Assembly: GCF_003626655.1 (NCBI RefSeq) | Contig: NZ_RBAN01000002.1 | Location: 992,001-1,056,000, forward strand | Source: Micromonospora costi | Lineage (GTDB): Bacteria; Actinomycetota; Actinomycetes; Mycobacteriales; Micromonosporaceae | Length of the DNA: 64,000 bases | Direction of reading: 5' to 3' | In this document: in pieces, positions 55,158 to 64,000 of the stretch | Position numbering within the stretch: the stretch's first letter is position 1 | Layout: each line of letters starts with the position of its first letter | The notes under the pieces: model-generated | Told to the model about the DNA's origin: nothing | Seen by the model: only the letters and a program-made list of their open reading frames with translations | Databases searched by the model: none | Translations under genes and position numbers: made by a program

Positions 55158-55508
55158 GGGTGATCGACTCGACGTCCTTGAAGTCGCGGGGTCCACCGGG
55201 CCCGGACACCCCGACATCCACGCAACCCGTGTCGATCACGCGCCCGGCCGGCCTCGGCGAGCGCTTCCGACGCGCCTACAGCCGGCGCGCACAGCCGCCC
55301 GGGACGCACACCCGCATGATCCACACCAGATCGCCGAGAACGCGGCATCCCACCCGCCCCGACCCCGCCATATCGGCGAAACGGAGTCGATCACGCGCGC
55401 CAGACGGCCCCGCGCCGTGATCGACTCGACTTCCTTGAAGTCGCGGGGTCCACCGGGCCCCGACACCGCGACATCCACGCAACCCGTGTCGATCACGCGC
55501 CCGGCCAG
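55158..55508. repeat. Two near-identical 90-bp palindromic repeats (REP/MITE-like)
   Basis: Units at about 55158-55246 and 55418-55508 differ at a few positions. Each begins GTGATCGACTCGAC and ends GTGTCGATCACGCGCCCGGC, so the ends are imperfect inverted repeats with an inner TGATCGAC/GTCGATCA. Shorter GTCGATCACGCG fragments lie between them. They are typical non-coding mobile palindromes of Micromonospora-like genomes, unrelated to the element. Confidence 0.8.
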
Positions 55509-55524
55509 CCCCCAGGCGAGCGCG

Positions 55525-55929
55525 TCAGCCGGCCAGGAACGAGAACCGGACCTGCCGGGTGGGGTTGTCGCCGTTGGTGTCGACGAGGCAGAGCGACTGC
55601 CAGGTCCCCAGGGCCAGCCGGCCGCCCAGCACCGGCAGGGTGGCGTACGGCGGCACGAACGCGGGCAGCACGTGGTCGCGGCCGTGGCCGGGCGAGCCGT
55701 GCCGGTGCCGCCAGCGGTCGTCGCCGGGGAGCAGGTCGCCCAGCGCCGTGAGCAGGTCGTCGTCGGAACCGGACCCGGTCTCGATGATCGCGAGCCCGGC
55801 GGTCGCGTGCGGCACGAACACGTGCAGCAGGCCGTCGCCCTGACCCGAGACGAAGCTCTGCGCCTCGGCGGTGATGTCCCGGACGGCCGGCCGCGAGCCG
55901 GTCTGGACGGTGATCACGTCACTACGCAT
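55525..55929 (-). CDS. YjbQ/UPF0047-type protein
   Basis: A 134-residue protein with the conserved segments [39 protein letters not shown] (His-rich metal-like site) and [14 protein letters not shown]. YjbQ homologues were proposed to have thiamine-phosphate-synthase-like activity. ATG 55929 is preferred over 55938. Confidence 0.85.
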   Translation of the reverse strand: MRSDVITVQTGSRPAVRDITAEAQSFVSGQGDGLLHVFVPHATAGLAIIETGSGSDDDLLTALGDLLPGDDRWRHRHGSPGHGRDHVLPAFVPPYATLPVLGGRLALGTWQSLCLVDTNGDNPTRQVRFSFLAG

Positions 55930-55955
55930 ACGTCGCATTCTGCCCCAGCGGGCGG

Positions 55956-56423
55956 TCAGTAACCGCCGCCGCCCGAGTCCCCGCCGGACCAACCGCCCGG
56001 GTCCGACCAGCCACCGGAGTCCGCGCCGGACCAACCGCCGGAGTCCAGGCCGGACGAGCCGGACGCCCCGCCGCCCGGACCGAGCCCGGACGACCCGGGC
56101 GGGCCGCCGCCCGAATCGGCCCCGGACGGGCCGGCGGAGTGCCGCCCATCGCGGTCGGGCCGGTCGGCGTCGGGGTCCGTCCCCGCATCGCCGGTCGGCG
56201 GGTAGAGCAGCACCCCACCGGTGTCGGCGCGCCGCTGCCCGGTCGGCCGCGGGCGCCGGAGGTCGCGCAGGAGGCCGACGCCCAGCAGGGCCACTGTCGC
56301 GCCGAGCGCCGTGATCATCAGGGCCGCGGGAGACGCGAGCCAGGCGGTGAGCGCGCCGGCCCCGGCGCCCACGACGCCCACCGCGGTCATCGCCGTGCCG
56401 AGCGCCCTCGGTCCCCGCCTCAT
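55956..56423 (-). CDS. Membrane protein with Gly/Ser-rich C-terminus
   Basis: A 155-residue protein. Two hydrophobic segments ([20 protein letters not shown] and [19 protein letters not shown]) are followed by a low-complexity Gly/Ser/Asp/Trp-rich tail ([20 protein letters not shown]). Probably an uncharacterised actinomycete surface-associated protein. It is separated from aceE by a tandem repeat. Confidence 0.65.
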   Translation of the reverse strand: MRRGPRALGTAMTAVGVVGAGAGALTAWLASPAALMITALGATVALLGVGLLRDLRRPRPTGQRRADTGGVLLYPPTGDAGTDPDADRPDRDGRHSAGPSGADSGGGPPGSSGLGPGGGASGSSGLDSGGWSGADSGGWSDPGGWSGGDSGGGGY

Positions 56424-56758
56424 GGCCGGCAGGGTAGGCGGACCGCACAACCGGTCCCGGGCGGGGCGGACCGCACAATCCATCCCGGGCGGCCGGACAG
56501 GACAACCGGTTCCGGGCGGGCGGGCCGACGACCCATCCCGCGCGGGCGGACCGCACAACCGTCCCGGCGGGCGGACCGACAACCCATCCCGCGCGGGCGG
56601 ACCGGACAACCCAACCCGGGCGGGCCGACGGTCGCACAAAGTTACCGGCGGGTACCTGTGTTGAGCGTCGCGTCCGGGGGACCAGACGTGACGCCAGGTG
56701 CCACGAGGGGGCAGGATGGCGCTAGAGACCTATCCCACACACAACCGAGGGACCGCCT
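56424..56758. repeat. Degenerate GC-rich tandem repeat upstream of aceE
   Basis: From about 56438 to 56637, six to seven imperfect copies of a roughly 30-bp unit (core GGGCGGACCGCACAACC with CATCCCG) follow each other. The remaining 120 bp to the aceE start contain no gene and should hold its promoter. Confidence 0.65.
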
Positions 56759-59503
56759 GTGGCTACGGAACGCAAGCGCCCGGTGATCACCGCCGGCCTG
56801 CCGAGCCAGCTTCCGGACATCGACCCAGAAGAAACCAGTGAATGGGTCGAGTCGCTCGACGGGGTCATCGACGAGCGCGGAACCAAGCGCGCCCGCTACG
56901 TGATGCTGCGCCTGCTGGAGCGCGCCCGCGAGCGCCAGGTCGGGGTTCCGTCCCTGACCACCACGGACTACATCAACACCATCGCACCGGAGCGCGAGCC
57001 GTGGTTCCCGGGTGACGAGCACGTCGAGCGACGGATCCGGGCCTACATCCGGTGGAACGCGGCGATGCTCGTGCACCGGGCGCAGCGTCCCGAGATCGGC
57101 GTCGGCGGGCACATCTCCACCTTCGCCAGCTCGGCCTCGCTCTACGAGGTGGGCTTCAACCACTTCTTCCGGGGCAAGAACCACCCCGGCGGCGGCGACC
57201 ACATCTTCTACCAGGGGCACGCCTCCCCCGGCATGTACGCGCGGGCGTACATGGAGGGCCGGCTCACCGAGGACCAGCTCGACGGGTTCCGGCAGGAGCT
57301 GTCGCACCCCGGCGGCGCGCTGCCGTCGTACCCGCACCCGCGGCTGATGCCGGACTTCTGGGAGTTCCCCACCGTCTCGATGGGGCTCGGCGGTCTCAAC
57401 GCCATCTACCAGGCCCGCTTCAACCGCTACCTGCACCACCGCGGCATCAAGGACACCTCCGACCAGCACGTCTGGGCGTTCCTCGGTGACGGTGAGATGG
57501 ACGAGCCGGAGACGCTGGGCGCGATCGGTGTGGCGGCCCGCGAGGAGCTGGACAACCTCACCTTCGTGATCAACTGCAACCTGCAGCGGTTGGACGGCCC
57601 GGTCCGCGGCAACGGCAAGGTCATCCAGGAGCTGGAGGCGTTCTTCCGGGGCGCCGGCTGGAACGTCATCAAGGTGGTCTGGGGCCGCGAGTGGGACCCG
57701 CTGCTCGCCGCGGACACCGACGGCGCGCTGGTGAACCTCATGAACACCACGCCCGACGGCGACTACCAGACCTACAAGGCGGAGTCCGGGGCGTACGTCC
57801 GGGAGCACTTCTTCGGGCGCGACCCGCGGACCCGCAAGATGGTCGAGCACCTCAGCGACGACGAGATCTGGAACCTCAAGCGGGGCGGCCACGACTACCG
57901 CAAGCTCTACGCGGCCTACAAGGCGGCCGTGGAGCACACCGGGCAGCCGACCGTGATTCTCGCCAAGACGATCAAGGGCTGGACGCTCGGCTCGCACTTC
58001 GAGGCCCGCAACGCCACGCACCAGATGAAGAAGCTGACGCTGGAGGACCTGAAGACCTTCCGCGACCGCCTCTACCTGGACATCCCGGACTCGGCGCTCG
58101 AGGAGAACCCGTACCTGCCGCCGTACTACCACCCGGGCGAGAAGTCCGACGAGATCGCGTACCTCAAGGAGCGGCGGTCCCAGCTCGGCGGCTACCTGCC
58201 GACGCGCCGGACCACCGGCAAGCGCCTGGCCATCCCCGGTCCGGAGCGTTTCGCCGACGTGAAGCGCGGCTCCGGCAAGCAGAAGGTCGCCACCACGATG
58301 GCCTTCGTCCGTCTGCTCAAGGACGTGATGAAGGACAAGGAGTTCGGCAAGCGCTGGGTGCCAATCATCCCGGACGAGGCCCGCACCTTCGGTATGGACT
58401 CGCTCTTCCCGACGCAGAAGATCTACTCGCCGCACGGCCAGCGGTACACCTCGGTGGACCGGGAGCTGTTCCTCTCGTACAAGGAGGCGATCGGCGGGCA
58501 GATCCTGCACGAGGGCATCAACGAGGCCGGTTCGGTCGCGTCGTTCACCGCCGCCGGCACGTCGTACGCAACGCACGACGAGCCGATGATCCCGATGTAC
58601 ATCTTCTACTCGATGTTCGGGTTCCAGCGCACGGCGGACGGGCTCTGGGCGGCCGCCGACCAGATGGCGCGCGGCTTCCTGCTCGGCGCCACCGCCGGCC
58701 GTACCACGCTCAACGGTGAGGGTCTGCAGCACGAGGACGGCCACTCGCACCTGATCGCCGCCACCAACCCGGCGGTGGTCGCGTACGACCCGGCGTTCGC
58801 GTTCGAGATCGCGCACATCGTGGAGAACGGCCTGCACCGGATGTACGGCGAGGGGCAGGAGAACGTCTTCTACTACCTGACCGTCTACAACGAGCCGATC
58901 TTCCAGCCGGCCGAGCCGGAGGGCGTGGACGTCGAGGGCATCGTCAAGGGCATCTACCGCTACTCGCCGGCTCCGAGCGTGGAGGGCGCGGCGCCGAAGG
59001 CGAACATCCTGGCCTCCGGCACCGGCATGCAGTGGGCGCTCAAGGCGCAGCAGCTGCTCGCCCAGGACTGGGGGGTGTCCGCCGACGTCTGGTCGGTGAC
59101 CTCCTGGACCGAGCTGCGCCGCGACGCGGTGGAGTGCGAGGAGCACAACCTGCTCAACCCGGGCAGCGAGCAGCGGGTGCCGTACGTGGCGCGGAAGCTG
59201 GCCGACGCCGACGGGCCGAAGGTCGCGGTCAGCGACTTCATGCGCGCGGTACCGGACCTCATCGCCCGCTGGGTACCCGGCGACTACACCTCGCTGGGCA
59301 CCGACGGGTTCGGCATGTCGGACACCCGGCACGCGCTGCGGCGGCACTTCCACGTCGACGCCGAGTCGGTGGTGGTCGCAACGCTGCGGCAGCTCGCGCT
59401 CCGCGGCGCGGTGCCGGCCACGGTGCCGGCCGAGGCGGCCAAGAAGTACGCGATCGACGACGTCACCGCGGCTCCGGTCGGGGAGACCGGCGGCGACAGC
59501 TGA
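56759..59503 (+). CDS. aceE: Pyruvate dehydrogenase E1 component (homodimeric)
   Basis: A 914-residue protein of normal length for homodimeric E1. The TPP motif [20 protein letters not shown] lies near residue 246. The N-terminus reads [20 protein letters not shown], and [38 protein letters not shown] and [13 protein letters not shown] are conserved. E1 decarboxylates pyruvate and transfers the acetyl group to lipoyl E2, feeding the TCA cycle. GTG 56759 has GAGGG at 8-9 nt. A strong terminator follows the stop. Core metabolism, so the region is chromosomal. Confidence 0.95.
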   Translation: MATERKRPVITAGLPSQLPDIDPEETSEWVESLDGVIDERGTKRARYVMLRLLERARERQVGVPSLTTTDYINTIAPEREPWFPGDEHVERRIRAYIRWNAAMLVHRAQRPEIGVGGHISTFASSASLYEVGFNHFFRGKNHPGGGDHIFYQGHASPGMYARAYMEGRLTEDQLDGFRQELSHPGGALPSYPHPRLMPDFWEFPTVSMGLGGLNAIYQARFNRYLHHRGIKDTSDQHVWAFLGDGEMDEPETLGAIGVAAREELDNLTFVINCNLQRLDGPVRGNGKVIQELEAFFRGAGWNVIKVVWGREWDPLLAADTDGALVNLMNTTPDGDYQTYKAESGAYVREHFFGRDPRTRKMVEHLSDDEIWNLKRGGHDYRKLYAAYKAAVEHTGQPTVILAKTIKGWTLGSHFEARNATHQMKKLTLEDLKTFRDRLYLDIPDSALEENPYLPPYYHPGEKSDEIAYLKERRSQLGGYLPTRRTTGKRLAIPGPERFADVKRGSGKQKVATTMAFVRLLKDVMKDKEFGKRWVPIIPDEARTFGMDSLFPTQKIYSPHGQRYTSVDRELFLSYKEAIGGQILHEGINEAGSVASFTAAGTSYATHDEPMIPMYIFYSMFGFQRTADGLWAAADQMARGFLLGATAGRTTLNGEGLQHEDGHSHLIAATNPAVVAYDPAFAFEIAHIVENGLHRMYGEGQENVFYYLTVYNEPIFQPAEPEGVDVEGIVKGIYRYSPAPSVEGAAPKANILASGTGMQWALKAQQLLAQDWGVSADVWSVTSWTELRRDAVECEEHNLLNPGSEQRVPYVARKLADADGPKVAVSDFMRAVPDLIARWVPGDYTSLGTDGFGMSDTRHALRRHFHVDAESVVVATLRQLALRGAVPATVPAEAAKKYAIDDVTAAPVGETGGDS

Positions 59504-59516
59504 CCGTTCGACACAA

Positions 59517-59549
59517 GGGGCCCGGCGCGAGTGCGCGCCGGGCCCCTTT
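59517..59549 (+). terminator. Rho-independent terminator after aceE
   Basis: GGGGCCCGGCGCG pairs perfectly with CGCGCCGGGCCCC around a 4-nt loop, followed by TTTC. It ends the aceE transcript. Confidence 0.85.
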
Positions 59550-59552
59550 CAC

Positions 59553-59627
59553 GTCGATCACGCACTTGTGGTGCCCGGGCGATGGGGGTACGCCGTATTC
59601 ATCCCCCACCACAACTGCGTGATCGAC
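59553..59627. repeat. Intergenic palindrome with GTCGATCACGC core
   Basis: Arms of 21 bp at 59553-59573 and 59607-59627 (GTCGATCACGC outer half, TTGTGGTG inner half) pair with one mismatch around a 33-nt loop containing GGGGGTACGC. It shares its outer sequence with the repeats at 55158-55508 and is a REP/MITE-like element. Confidence 0.8.
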
Positions 59628-59652
59628 GCGCGGAATGGGGGCTGACAGCGAC

Positions 59653-59689
59653 GATGGTCCGGCGTCCCTGGCGGGGACGCCGGACCATC
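59653..59689. terminator. Hairpin downstream of the SRPBCC gene
   Basis: GATGGTCCGGCGTCC at 59653-59667 pairs perfectly with GGACGCCGGACCATC at 59675-59689 around a 7-nt loop. It lies after the stop of the minus-strand SRPBCC gene and probably terminates it. Confidence 0.7.
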
Positions 59690-59720
59690 ACCATCGCGGG
59701 CGACGCCGGGACAGGTCCGG

Positions 59721-60167
59721 TCAGCCGACGGCGGCCAGGTCGGTCAGCCGGGCCAGGGACTCCTCCAGGTCGGCACCGACCCGACGCAGGCCGAGCCGGA
59801 GCAGGGCGGCCTTGACCGGCCCGGCGGGCCACCGTACGACGATGAGCCGCACGATCGTCCCGCCCTCCTCCTCGTCCGGGGTCAGCTGTACGTAGATCTC
59901 GGTGCGTGCCTCGGCCCGGGCGCCGGCGCCCTTGGCCCGCTCGCGCCACCCGATCAGGGTCGGCTCCTGATAGGCGATCACCTCGGCCTCGTGCGCCGCG
60001 CCGCGCCCGGCCTGGACGCGTTGTCGCCGGCCGAATCCCTCCCCCGAGAGGACCTCGGCCGCGCGGACCCCCGCCAGCCAGGCCGGCAGCTGCTCAGCCC
60101 GCTGGACGACGTCCCAGACCGCTTCCACCGGCGCCGCCACGTGCGCACTGCGTTCCACGAGGATCAT
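59721..60167 (-). CDS. SRPBCC-family (polyketide cyclase/dehydrase-like) protein
   Basis: A 148-residue protein: ERSAHVAAPVEAVWDVVQRA, EQLPAWLAGVRAAEVL and a C-terminal helix LIVVRWPAGPVKAALLRLGL, matching the SRPBCC helix-grip fold with its hydrophobic ligand pocket. ATG 60167 follows GGGGGAAAGACGG. Ligand unknown. It is divergent from the beta-glucosidase gene. Confidence 0.75.
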   Translation of the reverse strand: MILVERSAHVAAPVEAVWDVVQRAEQLPAWLAGVRAAEVLSGEGFGRRQRVQAGRGAAHEAEVIAYQEPTLIGWRERAKGAGARAEARTEIYVQLTPDEEEGGTIVRLIVVRWPAGPVKAALLRLGLRRVGADLEESLARLTDLAAVG

Positions 60168-60350
60168 TTCCGTCTTTCCCCCACTAAGGACATCCGCGAT
60201 ATTCCGCACTGTATGCGCAAAATCGGACGTACTCGGACGGGTTCGGAAAAGACACGCCGAAAACCCTTGCGCCAGCCCTCCGTCGGGCCTATGGCGCATC
60301 ATCGATTCGCGTCCTAGAGTCCCGAACACGCTTCATGTTTGGGAGGGCGA

Positions 60351-61679
60351 ATGACCACCGCGCCGATGCCCGACTTCCCGCCCGGCTTCCGCTGGGGGGT
60401 GTCCACGTCCGCGTACCAGATCGAGGGAGCGGTCACCGCCCACGGCCGGGGAGCGTCCATCTGGGACACGTTCGCCCACTCCCCGGGGCGGATCGCCGAC
60501 GGCAGCACCGGCGACGACGCGTGCGACCACTACCACCGGTACGCCGAGGACGTCGGGCTGCTGGCCGGGCTCGGGGTGTCCGCGTACCGGTTCTCCATCG
60601 CCTGGCCCCGCGTGCAGCCCACCGGCGCCGGCGCGGCCAACCCGGCCGGGCTGGACTTCTACGACCGCCTCGTCGACGCGCTGCTCGACGCCGGCGTCGA
60701 CCCGGTCGCCACGCTCTTTCACTGGGACCTGCCGCAGGCCCTCGAGGACGCGGGCGGCTGGCTGCACCGGGACACGGCCGCCCGCTTCGCCGAGTACGCC
60801 GACCTGACCGCCGCCCGCCTCGGCGACCGCGTGAAGCTCTGGATCACCCTGAACGAGCCCTTCATCCACATGAGCCTCGGGCACGCGATGGGCGTGCACG
60901 CGCCCGGGCGGGCACTGCTGTTCGGCGCCTTCCCCGTGGCCCACCACCAGCTGCTCGGGCACGGCCTCGCGGTCGCCGCGCTGCGGAGCCGCACCACCAG
61001 CCCGGTGGCCATCGCCAACAACTACTCGCCGGTCCGGCTCGCCGGGGACTCCGACGCCCACCGGGCCGCCGGTGAGGCGTACGACGCGCTGCACAACCGG
61101 CTCTTCACCGACCCGCTGCTCGGCCTGGGCTACCCCGAGGGGACGGACCTGGACCCCGGGCTGGTACGCGACGGGGACCTGGCGGCGATCGCAGCCCCGA
61201 TCGACGTGCTCGGGGTGAACTACTACAACCCGACCGGCGTCCGGGCCGCCGAGGAGGGTTCGCCGCTGCCGTTCGAGATGGTGCCGCTGGACCGCTACCC
61301 GCGTACCGCCTTCGACTGGCCGGTGGCCCCGGACGGGCTGCGCGAGTTGCTGCTCCAGCTCCACCACCGGTACGGCGACGCGCTGCCGCCGATCCAGGTC
61401 ACCGAGAGCGGCTGCGCGTACGACGACGAGCCGGACGCCGACGGGCGGGTGCACGACCCGGAACGGATCGCCTACCTGGACGGGCACGTCCGGGCGGTAC
61501 GCGAGGCCATCGACGCCGGCGTGCCCGTGACCGGGTACTTCGTGTGGTCGCTGCTGGACAACTGGGAGTGGTCCGAGGGCTTCACCAAGCGGTTCGGGCT
61601 CGTGCACGTCGACTACGGCACGCAGCGGCGTACACCTAAGTCCTCGTACGCCTGGTTCCGCGACCTGGTGCGGCGATGA
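60351..61679 (+). CDS. GH1 beta-glucosidase
   Basis: A 442-residue glycoside hydrolase family 1 enzyme. FRWGVSTSAYQIEGAV at the start, the acid/base Glu in WITLNEPFIHM near residue 165, NYYNPTGV and the nucleophile Glu in VTESGCAYDDEPD near residue 350, plus VTGYFVWSLLDNWEWSEGFT, are diagnostic. It has no signal peptide, so it hydrolyses imported beta-glucosides in the cytoplasm. ATG 60351 has GGGAGG at 5 nt. Its stop overlaps the MFS gene start, and the two form a sugar uptake and hydrolysis operon. Confidence 0.95.
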   Translation: MTTAPMPDFPPGFRWGVSTSAYQIEGAVTAHGRGASIWDTFAHSPGRIADGSTGDDACDHYHRYAEDVGLLAGLGVSAYRFSIAWPRVQPTGAGAANPAGLDFYDRLVDALLDAGVDPVATLFHWDLPQALEDAGGWLHRDTAARFAEYADLTAARLGDRVKLWITLNEPFIHMSLGHAMGVHAPGRALLFGAFPVAHHQLLGHGLAVAALRSRTTSPVAIANNYSPVRLAGDSDAHRAAGEAYDALHNRLFTDPLLGLGYPEGTDLDPGLVRDGDLAAIAAPIDVLGVNYYNPTGVRAAEEGSPLPFEMVPLDRYPRTAFDWPVAPDGLRELLLQLHHRYGDALPPIQVTESGCAYDDEPDADGRVHDPERIAYLDGHVRAVREAIDAGVPVTGYFVWSLLDNWEWSEGFTKRFGLVHVDYGTQRRTPKSSYAWFRDLVRR

Positions 61680-62953
61680 CCACGGTGGACCCGACGCCGG
61701 CCTCGCTGCCGGCGGCGCTCGCCGAGCCGACCGTGCCGGTCCGGCGCGGCTGGATCGCGTTGATCTTCGCGGCCAACCTGGGCGTCTGGATGGCCTTCTT
61801 CACCCCGATCCAGGTGCTGCTGCCGCAGCAGATCGAGCGGATCGCGCCCGGCGACAAGGAGGCGATGCTCGCGGTCGTCACCGGCCTCGGCGCGCTCGCC
61901 GCGGTGCTGGCCAACCCGCTCGCCGGGGCGCTGTCCGACCGGACCGTGCTGCGGCTCGCGAACCGGCACCTCGGCCGGCGGCACGTCTGGACGGCCACCG
62001 GGGCGGTGGTCGGCGCGTTCGCCCTCGTGGTGCTGGCGCGGCAGGACACCGTCGCGGGGGTGGCACTCGCCTGGGTTGCCGCCCAGGTCTGCTTCAACGC
62101 GATGCTGGCCAGCCTCACGGCGGCCGTACCGGACCGGGTGCCGGTGGCCCAGCGCGGCGGCGTCTCCGGCTGGGTGGGCATCCCGCAGGCCCTGGGGCTC
62201 GTGGTCGGCGCGGTGCTGGTCACCGCCGTGGTGACCGGCAACGCGGCCGGGTACGCGGCCATCGCGCTCGCCGTGCTGCTGCTCGCGCTGCCGTTCGCGC
62301 TGCTCACCGAGGACGACCCGCTGCCCCGGGAGCACCGGGCGCCGCTGCGGCTGCGCGCGCTGCTCGCCTCCATGTGGATCAGCCCGCGCCGGCACCCCGA
62401 CTTCGCCTGGGCCTGGTTCACCCGGTTCCTGGTCCAGACCGGCAACGCCCTGGGCACCCTCTACCTGCTGTACTTCCTCACCGACGGGGTACGGGTGGCC
62501 GACCCCGAGGGCGCGCTGCTGGTGCTGATCCTGCTCTACACGCTCGGCATGATGCTCACCGCCGTGATGGCCGGGCGGCTGTCCGACCGGTCCGGGCGGC
62601 GGAAGGTCTTCGTGATCGTCTCCGGGCTGATCATGGCGGTGGCCGCGCTGCTGCTGGCCGTGGCGCCCACCTGGCCGATGTCGGTCGTCGCCGCGTTGCT
62701 GCTCGGCGCCGGCTACGGGGTCTACCTCGCGGTGGACGCGGCACTCATCACCCAGGTGCTGCCGGCCGCCACCGACCGGGCCAAGGACCTCGGGGTGATC
62801 AACATCGCGAACTCCGCGCCGCAGGTGCTCGGCCCGGCCCTCTCCGCCCCGATCGTGGTCCACCTGGGCGGCTACCCCACCCTGTACGCGGTCACCGCGG
62901 CCGTCACGGTGCTCGGCAGCGCGCTCGTACTCAAGATCAGGTCGGTGGCCTGA
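61676..62953 (+). CDS. MFS transporter
   Basis: A 425-residue protein with about 12 hydrophobic segments. The MFS loop motif [20 protein letters not shown] and an equivalent [17 protein letters not shown] in the first half are visible. It is coupled to the beta-glucosidase by a 4-bp overlap (ATGA), so it probably imports the disaccharide substrate. Substrate specificity cannot be read from sequence. Confidence 0.9.
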   Translation: MTTVDPTPASLPAALAEPTVPVRRGWIALIFAANLGVWMAFFTPIQVLLPQQIERIAPGDKEAMLAVVTGLGALAAVLANPLAGALSDRTVLRLANRHLGRRHVWTATGAVVGAFALVVLARQDTVAGVALAWVAAQVCFNAMLASLTAAVPDRVPVAQRGGVSGWVGIPQALGLVVGAVLVTAVVTGNAAGYAAIALAVLLLALPFALLTEDDPLPREHRAPLRLRALLASMWISPRRHPDFAWAWFTRFLVQTGNALGTLYLLYFLTDGVRVADPEGALLVLILLYTLGMMLTAVMAGRLSDRSGRRKVFVIVSGLIMAVAALLLAVAPTWPMSVVAALLLGAGYGVYLAVDAALITQVLPAATDRAKDLGVINIANSAPQVLGPALSAPIVVHLGGYPTLYAVTAAVTVLGSALVLKIRSVA

Positions 62954-63002
62954 ACCGGCCCCCTGCCGGAATGCGGTGGCGGGCCGCCGTAGGCTGGAGG
63001 AC

Positions 63003-64000
63003 GTGACGGTACGTGTGCGCTTCGCCCCATCCCCGACCGGTATGTTCCACGTCGGCGGCGCCCGGTCGGCGCTGCAGAACTGGATCTACGCCAAGCAGCA
63101 GGGCGGGGTGTTCGTGCTGCGCATCGAGGACACCGACGCGGCGCGCAACAGGCCCGAATGGACCGAGGGCATCCTGTCGGCGCTCGACTGGATCGGCATC
63201 GCCCGGGGCAGCTACGAGGGCCCGTACTTCCAGTCGTCGTACGCCGGGGAGCACCGCGCCGCCGCGCAGCGCCTCTACGAGAGCGGCCGGGCGTACTACT
63301 GCGACTGCACCCGCGAGGACGTGCAGGCGCGCACCGGCTCCCAGTACTCCGGCTACGACGGCTTCTGCCGCGACCGAGGGCTCGGCCCCGGCGAGGGGCG
63401 GGCGCTGCGCTTCCGTACGCCCGACGAGGGCGAGACCGTGGTGGTCGACCTGATCCGCGGCGAGCCGACGTTCGAGAACAAGCTCATCGAGGACTTCGTC
63501 ATCGCCCGCGGCAACGGGTCGCCGGTCTTCCTGCTCGCCAACGTGGTCGACGACATGACCATGGGGATCACCCACGTGATCCGGGCCGAGGAGCACCTGC
63601 CCAACACCCCGAAGCAGCAGCTGCTCTGGGACGCCCTCGGCGTCAAGCCGCCGGTCTGGGCGCATGTGCCGGTGGTCGTGAACGAGAAGCGGCAGAAGCT
63701 GTCCAAGCGGCGGGACAAGGTCGCCCTGGAGGCGTACCGGGACGAGGGCTACCTCGCCGAGGCGATGCGCAACTACCTGATGCTGCTCGGCTGGGCCCCT
63801 TCCGGCGACCGGGAGATCGTGCCCTGGTCGGTCATCGAGGAGGAGTTCCGGCTGGAGGAGGTGAACCCCTCCCCCGCCTTCTTCGACGAGAAGAAGCTGC
63901 GCGCGTTCAACGGCGACTACATCCGGGCGCTCTCCGTCGAGGAGTTCGTGGCCGCGTGCCGGCCCTGGCTCACGGGCACCGACACCATCGCGCCGCCGCC
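63003..64000 (+). CDS. gltX: Glutamyl-tRNA synthetase, 3' end beyond the window
   Basis: The first 332 residues are present. [20 protein letters not shown] carries the HIGH-type ATP signature, [20 protein letters not shown] follows, and [20 protein letters not shown] carries the KMSKS-type signature. The enzyme charges tRNA-Glu. GTG 63003 follows GGAGGAC. The frame runs to the window end without a stop. Confidence 0.95.
   Translation, partial: MTVRVRFAPSPTGMFHVGGARSALQNWIYAKQQGGVFVLRIEDTDAARNRPEWTEGILSALDWIGIARGSYEGPYFQSSYAGEHRAAAQRLYESGRAYYCDCTREDVQARTGSQYSGYDGFCRDRGLGPGEGRALRFRTPDEGETVVVDLIRGEPTFENKLIEDFVIARGNGSPVFLLANVVDDMTMGITHVIRAEEHLPNTPKQQLLWDALGVKPPVWAHVPVVVNEKRQKLSKRRDKVALEAYRDEGYLAEAMRNYLMLLGWAPSGDREIVPWSVIEEEFRLEEVNPSPAFFDEKKLRAFNGDYIRALSVEEFVAACRPWLTGTDTIAPP

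Noticed and set aside
55107..55239. N-terminal extension of the MarR gene
   Set aside because: The extra residues come from the palindromic repeat; ATG 55107 gives the normal family length.
56642..59353. Long minus-strand frame opposite aceE
   Set aside because: Shadow of aceE, which has complete family motifs on the plus strand.

Overview
The window is high-GC actinomycete DNA. The gene content, and the palindromic repeats with a GTCGATCACGC core between chromosomal genes, suggest Micromonospora or a close relative, but the genus is an inference. Two regions meet at about 50.7 kb. Bases 50725-64000 look like conserved chromosome: tRNA-Val(TAC), an AhpE-type peroxiredoxin, a DUF3052 protein, a fused E1 alpha/beta 2-oxoacid dehydrogenase, a MarR regulator, a YjbQ-type protein, aceE, an SRPBCC protein, a GH1 beta-glucosidase with its MFS transporter, and the start of gltX.

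Bases 1 to about 50724 look like one large integrative element that runs off the left edge. Its tyrosine integrase (49519-50460, minus) sits beside the 3' end of tRNA-Val, the usual attachment site of such elements. From left to right it carries: accessory membrane proteins (1-2.4 kb); a transfer module on the minus strand (9.1-2.7 kb) with a DUF2637 membrane protein, two small membrane proteins, a Gly/Arg-rich membrane protein and an FtsK/TraB-type DNA pump; a dprA-comF-like pair behind a near-consensus LexA box (14.3-16.0 kb); a UvrD-type helicase and many small proteins in operons (16.6-26.4 kb); a winged-helix replication-initiator candidate with five iteron-like repeats inside its own gene (27.0-27.8 kb); nucleases; a 35-gene tRNA array (30.4-37.1 kb); a large RING-finger/TerD-like protein preceded by a structured RNA candidate (37.1-39.9 kb); and two rightward operons of small proteins that include a polynucleotide kinase and a HAD phosphatase (43.1-47.9 kb).

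The tRNA array covers all 20 amino acids and includes an initiator-type tRNA. It is interrupted by an HNH nuclease, an ATP-dependent DNA ligase and two LAGLIDADG homing nucleases. Two of its tRNAs have leucine anticodons but lack the long variable arm that tRNA-Leu needs. The kinase, phosphatase and ligase elsewhere in the element would suit nucleic-acid end repair. I infer that the element may supply or repair tRNAs when host tRNAs are cut, as tRNA-rich phages do.

Most accessory operons share one regulatory module that I have not seen described. It is a 25-bp dyad, CTTGATAG-N9-CTACYRAG, just upstream of the first gene. In about six cases a related half-site or full site lies 39-40 bp further upstream. 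Strong or recognisable dyads precede genes on both strands between 17 and 45 kb, including the helicase, the structured RNA/TerD gene and both right-hand operons, so the element appears to be under one regulator. The regulator itself was not identified.
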